In this document: piece after piece, positions 5,851 through 8,877 of the stretch | Layout: every line of letters starts with the position of its first letter | Numbering within the stretch: the stretch's first letter is position 1 | Origin: an uncultured Mollicutes bacterium | GTDB lineage: Bacteria > Bacillota_I > Bacilli_A > Acholeplasmatales > Anaeroplasmataceae | NCBI GenBank assembly: GCA_900547045.1 | Contig: URFB01000040.1 | Coordinates: forward strand, 1-8,877 | Direction of reading: 5' to 3' | Length of the DNA: 8,877 nt | Notes under the pieces: model-generated | Database searches by the model: none | The model's input: only the letters and a program-made list of their open reading frames with translations | What the model was told of the DNA's origin: nothing | Position numbers and translations under genes: made by a program

Positions 5851-5932
5851 AATTTTCACGCTCCTTATCACCCAAAATTCATGAAGCGTTGTCTCTTCAG
5901 CGGAATAATGTGCATTGACTAGCTTTCTAGCC
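5851..5932 (-). ncRNA. Structured rplS leader, possibly an L19 autoregulatory leader
   Basis: The roughly 80-nt leader forms a first hairpin at its 5' end, GGCUAG-AAAG-CUAGUC (5932-5927/5922-5917, one G-U). A second is UGAAG-AGACAACG-CUUCA (5899-5895/5886-5882). AUUAUUC (5908-5902) could also pair with GGGUGAU, which lies directly before the AAGGAG binding site, and would enclose the second hairpin. Bacillota are known to carry an L19 leader element (Rfam L19_leader) upstream of rplS. Position and form fit, but I could not align it to the family. Confidence 0.55.
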
Positions 5933-5938
5933 TTTTGT

Positions 5939-5967
5939 ATTTTAGCATAAAGCTATAAGCCTGTCAA
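5939..5967 (-). promoter_or_regulatory. Strong promoter of rplS
   Basis: A perfect TTGACA (5967-5962), a 17-bp spacer, and TAAAAT (5944-5939) with an extended TGC in front. Predicted transcription start is near 5932-5933, at the base of the first leader hairpin. This is the best promoter in the window, as expected for a ribosomal protein gene. Confidence 0.85.
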
Positions 5968-5987
5968 TTGTTTTTTTACAATTTAGT

Positions 5988-6713
5988 TTATTTTTCTTCT
6001 TCTGACTTGATTTCATCAAGTAGCTTGTAATCGTCCTTTGTCATTTGATATTTTTCAAGCAAATCCGGACGTCTTAAATAGGTTCTTCTTAATGATTCCT
6101 TTTGACGCCAGCGATTAATTTCCTTATGATTACCATTTTGAAGAACGAAGGGTACTGATATTCCCTTGTAGCTTTGAGGTCTTGTATATTGAGGATATTC
6201 TAAAAGACCATTTGAATAGGAATCACCCTCATAGGAATCCTTTAAAATAGCTCCATCAAGTAGCCTTGTAATACTATCAGAAATTACCATTGACGGAAGC
6301 TCTCCACCAGTTAAAACGAAATCACCAATGGAGATTTCCTCATCAACATAATCTCTAATTCTTTCATCAAAGCCCTCGTAATGCCCACAAACAAGAATAA
6401 TATCATCTAATTTACTTAGTCTTCTAGCATCCTCCTGCTTATACTGATGGCCCTGAGGAGTCATAAGACAAATATGAGAGGAAGGACTGCGATTAGCCTC
6501 AAGACAGCGATCCATAATATCACACTTTAAAACCATTCCAGCACCACCACCATATGGTGTGTCATCAACATGATGATGCTTATCTTGTGAATACTCTCTT
6601 AAATCAACAATCTTAAACTCAATAAGACCCTTATCAATGGTTCTTTTAATAATTGATTCAGTTAAAAAGCCCTCAAACATGTGAGGAAATAAGGTTACAA
6701 TTGTTATTTTCAT
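5988..6713 (-). CDS. trmD: tRNA (guanine37-N1)-methyltransferase
   Basis: TrmD transfers a methyl group from S-adenosylmethionine to N1 of G37 next to the anticodon in tRNAs reading CNN codons, preventing +1 frameshifts; it acts as a dimer. At 241 residues it has normal length. The motifs of the SPOUT trefoil knot are present: DDTPYGGGAGM 50-60, CGHYEGFDERI 109-119, ISIGDFVLTGGELP 127-140 and GLLEYPQYTRP 169-179. The C-terminal tRNA-binding part has NGNH 193-196 (SGNH in many homologues) and RRPDLL 214-219. The start codon shares one base with the rimM stop (TAATG), a classic coupling overlap, and the only SD-like sequence is a weak GAGGG in the end of rimM, so translation probably depends on rimM. 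No intrinsic terminator follows, so readthrough into rplS is possible. Confidence 0.98.
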   Translation of the reverse strand: MKITIVTLFPHMFEGFLTESIIKRTIDKGLIEFKIVDLREYSQDKHHHVDDTPYGGGAGMVLKCDIMDRCLEANRSPSSHICLMTPQGHQYKQEDARRLSKLDDIILVCGHYEGFDERIRDYVDEEISIGDFVLTGGELPSMVISDSITRLLDGAILKDSYEGDSYSNGLLEYPQYTRPQSYKGISVPFVLQNGNHKEINRWRQKESLRRTYLRRPDLLEKYQMTKDDYKLLDEIKSEEEK

Positions 6714-7207
6714 TAAAATAAGCCCTCAATTTCCTTAATAATAACACGTTCCTTAGTAACCTTAGAAATGAATTCATCACGGAATGGTACTAAAGCCTTT
6801 TTACCATTTTCTGTTCTAATTACAAGTAGGTATCCCTGAGGAACCTCTCTTACGTCCTCAACCTTACCCCTGTAATCAGCTCGATCATTATAGGCATCAA
6901 GGCCAATTAGCTCATGAAAATAATATTCACCCTCATCTAAAGCTCCTTGCTCCTCCTCACTAATAAATAGCTCATAGCCCTTATACTTTTCTACAAGGTT
7001 AATATCCTCAAGCCCCTCAAAACGAACAAGGATATGAGGTGGATAATCGCTTCTTTTCTTGACAATTAGTGGAATATATTCATCCTTATAGTATAAATAG
7101 ACCTTATCATTAACATTAAATCTTTCAAAATCAGATACAACCATGATCTTAAGATCCCCCTTAAGACCATGAGTATTTAATATTTTTCCAATACGATAAT
7201 AATTCAT
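6713..7207 (-). CDS. rimM: Ribosome maturation factor RimM
   Basis: RimM binds ribosomal protein S19 and helps mature the head of the 30S subunit and the 16S rRNA 3' domain. The 164-residue product is close to the family length (about 165-180). The N-terminal RimM domain (about 1-84) starts YRIGKILNTHGLKGDLK, and the C-terminal PRC-barrel (about 94-164) contains YYFHELIGLDAY, GKVEDVREVPQGYLLVI and LVPFRDEFI. The ATG at 7207 was chosen because GAGGT stands 8 nt upstream and the protein then starts right at the conserved domain. An ATG at 7240 would add eleven residues inside the end of addA. It begins 4 nt after the addA stop and overlaps trmD by one base, so addA-rimM-trmD are one transcript. 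The neighbour rpsP, common before rimM in Bacillota, is absent here. Confidence 0.96.
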   Translation of the reverse strand: MNYYRIGKILNTHGLKGDLKIMVVSDFERFNVNDKVYLYYKDEYIPLIVKKRSDYPPHILVRFEGLEDINLVEKYKGYELFISEEEQGALDEGEYYFHELIGLDAYNDRADYRGKVEDVREVPQGYLLVIRTENGKKALVPFRDEFISKVTKERVIIKEIEGLF

Positions 7208-7211
7208 TAAA

Positions 7212-8877
7212 TTATACCTCAACTTCACGTGATTTAGCATCGATTATCGATAGCAAATGACATTTAACTGGCTTGTTTGCTTTAGAATTAATATAATCCT
7301 TATATAATTTAAGCTGTCTATCATATGCCTCATCATCAAAATTCTTAAGCTTGTAATCAATAATATCAATATGATCATCATAAATTACAAGTAAATCGAT
7401 AATTCCATGGTATGCTTTGTTATCTATTATACTAGAAAACTCGTATTCGTGTAAAGTTTTAGCTTGCGAAATATTTTTCATTAAATCCATTTTTAAAACA
7501 TTTTCAATAACTTTTTTCGTATTTTGATCAAGATTCATCTCCTCAAGGGAGTCAAAAGGATGCTTAAAATTAAGCATTTCTAAAATATAGTGTAAATTAA
7601 TACCCTTATCAAGCATTTGGTCTAATTGCTTATTAGAAATCTTATTCATTCGCTTAGAAATATGGTCATTTTTAATCTTCTTGATATCTAAATTTAAGAC
7701 CTCATATTTCATTTGCAGATTTTCCTTAAGACCTAAGGAATAGAAATGCCCCTCAATCGCCTTTACATCAAGCTTATCAAAATAAGCTTCCTTCAAATGA
7801 ATTTTATTTTTGAAAATATTAGGTGCCTTATCCTCAATATAATCAAAATATTGTCCAAAGGATGATTGCATATCCGTATCCATAGCATCCTTGTAATTAG
7901 TTTCATCACGAATGAAAATCATCTTCTCACGCGCTCTTGTAAGAGCTACATAAAATAATCTTAGCCTTTCAGATACTGTCTCTTTTGTCCAAGCATCATT
8001 ATAAAGCGTCTTAATCATCGTATCATCGATACCACCATCGTTAATTTGCGTATAAATACCATACTTGAGGTCAAAGCCAGTTGAAGCCTTTATGTTAGAC
8101 TTATTATAGGCATGATTAAAATCAGCAAAGTAACAAATAGGATACTCAAGGCCCTTTGATTTATGAATATTCATCATTTTGACACCATGAGCGGTTGATA
8201 CATCCATTGAATACTTAGCATCATCAGCAGATTTAATAAGAAGGCCTAGCTCTTCTACAATTTGGGTAAAATGGTAGCCCATTTTAGCAAGCTCACTAAG
8301 CTTATTAACGATAAATTCCGCTGCGTGAAGGGCGTCATTAATGTTTGATACAAGCTTGATTTTGCTATAAAAATCAAACATTTCAAGCGCCTCATTTAAA
8401 ATACTTGCACAATCAGTTGTATCAATCAAATAAGATAGCGTACGCGCTTTTTTTGATACCTCATTATCAAGCTTTCTTTTAGATACAATTTCAAATATTT
8501 CCTCATCAGATTTTTCACATATGAATGATCTTAAAACGCTTGTAAGCGCGTGATAATAGTCACTTGTAAAGCTTGACTCAAAATGATAGCTAATCAAACG
8601 TAAAATATTTAAAATAACCATCGCAGGGTAGGAATCTGAAACCGTATTATCTGCGTATATTACAACCGGAATATTGGAAGCCTCAAGAACTCTTTTAAAA
8701 ATTTCAAAGTGGTCCTTACGGTCAAGAATAATACAAAAATCATCATATTCAGCCGCTCTAAAGCCATTTAATTTCTTATTATAAACCATATAGCTTCCAA
8801 GCTTAGCCTTTATATCATTAGCGATAATAAAGCCCTCATAATAGGCACGATCTATCTTCTTTTCTTTATCATAGGGA
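7212..8877 (-). CDS. addA: ATP-dependent helicase/nuclease subunit A, C-terminal part (runs off right edge)
   Basis: AddA with AddB processes double-strand breaks and loads RecA at Chi sites, the Bacillota counterpart of RecBCD. The frame is open to the window edge, so only about 555 C-terminal residues of a protein usually near 1,200 are seen; the Walker A region lies outside. Visible parts in order are the end of helicase domain 1B/2A (YDDFCIILDR, near 8747-8718), UvrD-type motif V (MMNIHKSKGLEYPICYF, 8177-8127), motif VI (RLFYVALTRAREKM, 7958-7920), and the RecB-like PD-(D/E)XK nuclease domain: GIIDLL (7406-7389), IDYK (7361-7350) and the QLKLY (QxxxY) motif near 7316-7302. These nuclease residues look intact. 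The nuclease domain separates it from PcrA/UvrD. Its stop is 4 nt before rimM and its last codons hold the rimM ribosome binding site. Confidence 0.93.
   Translation of the reverse strand, partial: PYDKEKKIDRAYYEGFIIANDIKAKLGSYMVYNKKLNGFRAAEYDDFCIILDRKDHFEIFKRVLEASNIPVVIYADNTVSDSYPAMVILNILRLISYHFESSFTSDYYHALTSVLRSFICEKSDEEIFEIVSKRKLDNEVSKKARTLSYLIDTTDCASILNEALEMFDFYSKIKLVSNINDALHAAEFIVNKLSELAKMGYHFTQIVEELGLLIKSADDAKYSMDVSTAHGVKMMNIHKSKGLEYPICYFADFNHAYNKSNIKASTGFDLKYGIYTQINDGGIDDTMIKTLYNDAWTKETVSERLRLFYVALTRAREKMIFIRDETNYKDAMDTDMQSSFGQYFDYIEDKAPNIFKNKIHLKEAYFDKLDVKAIEGHFYSLGLKENLQMKYEVLNLDIKKIKNDHISKRMNKISNKQLDQMLDKGINLHYILEMLNFKHPFDSLEEMNLDQNTKKVIENVLKMDLMKNISQAKTLHEYEFSSIIDNKAYHGIIDLLVIYDDHIDIIDYKLKNFDDEAYDRQLKLYKDYINSKANKPVKCHLLSIIDAKSREVEV

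Noticed and set aside
5851..5871. Longer rplS form from a GTG at 5871
   Set aside because: The extension would translate the AAGGAG binding site itself, and L19 proteins start at the conserved MAKGQ-like segment at 5850.
5966..5983. Hairpin AATTGT/ACAATT after trmD as a terminator
   Set aside because: The A-U-rich 6-bp stem is not followed by a T-run on the minus strand, and it overlaps the rplS -35 element. It is probably incidental.
7208..7240. Longer rimM form from an ATG at 7240
   Set aside because: It would lie inside the end of addA, has no good SD, and adds residues before the conserved RimM start; GAGGT favours 7207.
1..8877. Mobile element, CRISPR array, tRNA or toxin-antitoxin system
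   Set aside because: No transposase, terminal inverted repeats, spaced repeats, cloverleaf sequence or small paired genes were seen on either strand.
1..8877. Mollicute genetic code with TGA as Trp
   Set aside because: All genes reach full family length under the standard code, the Trp codons checked are TGG, and no in-frame TGA interrupts any gene. All-TAA stops alone do not show reassignment.

Overview
The window is an AT-rich, tightly packed bacterial chromosome segment in which every supported gene lies on the minus strand, so transcription runs from high to low coordinates. AAGGAG/GGAGG-type ribosome binding sites, TTGACA/TATAAT-type promoters, TAA stops at all eight visible gene ends, a Ktr potassium transporter and an AddA-type recombination nuclease point to a low-GC Bacillota-like organism, perhaps a gut Erysipelotrichia or mollicute relative. 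That lineage is an inference. All ORFs read through under the standard code with TGG as Trp, so nothing suggests TGA reassignment.

Right part (5.5-8.9 kb), housekeeping. The C-terminal half of addA (double-strand-break repair helicase-nuclease, running off the right edge) is followed 4 nt later by rimM (16S rRNA processing factor). rimM overlaps trmD (tRNA m1G37 methyltransferase) by one base. After a 137-nt gap with a strong promoter and a structured leader that resembles an L19 autoregulatory leader comes rplS (ribosomal protein L19), closed by a clear intrinsic terminator.

Middle (3.3-5.5 kb), potassium uptake. ktrB (membrane translocator, GTG start) and ktrA (RCK gating subunit) form a two-gene operon with its own promoter directly after the rplS terminator and its own terminator at about 3332-3363. 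Two tiny overlapping start-stop ORFs sit just before the ktrB start codon.

Left-middle (0.68-3.3 kb), carbohydrate use. A near-consensus promoter with a very short leader drives a cytoplasmic GH28 polygalacturonase-type enzyme, followed one base later by an AEC-family (auxin efflux carrier/malate permease type) transporter, and then a terminator. The pair looks like a small unit for intracellular breakdown of pectin-derived oligogalacturonides with an associated organic-acid-type transporter. The substrate link is inferred.

Left edge (1-0.67 kb). A partial gene encodes an unrecognised Tyr-rich secreted protein. It is preceded by an unusually long, AT-rich leader (about 240 nt) with an 18-nt inverted repeat, an SD-driven start-stop mini-ORF in frame with the gene, an extended -10 promoter, and a perfect 15-bp tandem repeat over the -35 region that looks like a regulator binding site. 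This is the least explained part of the window. I see no mobile element, CRISPR array, tRNA or rRNA, and no clearly novel multi-gene system.
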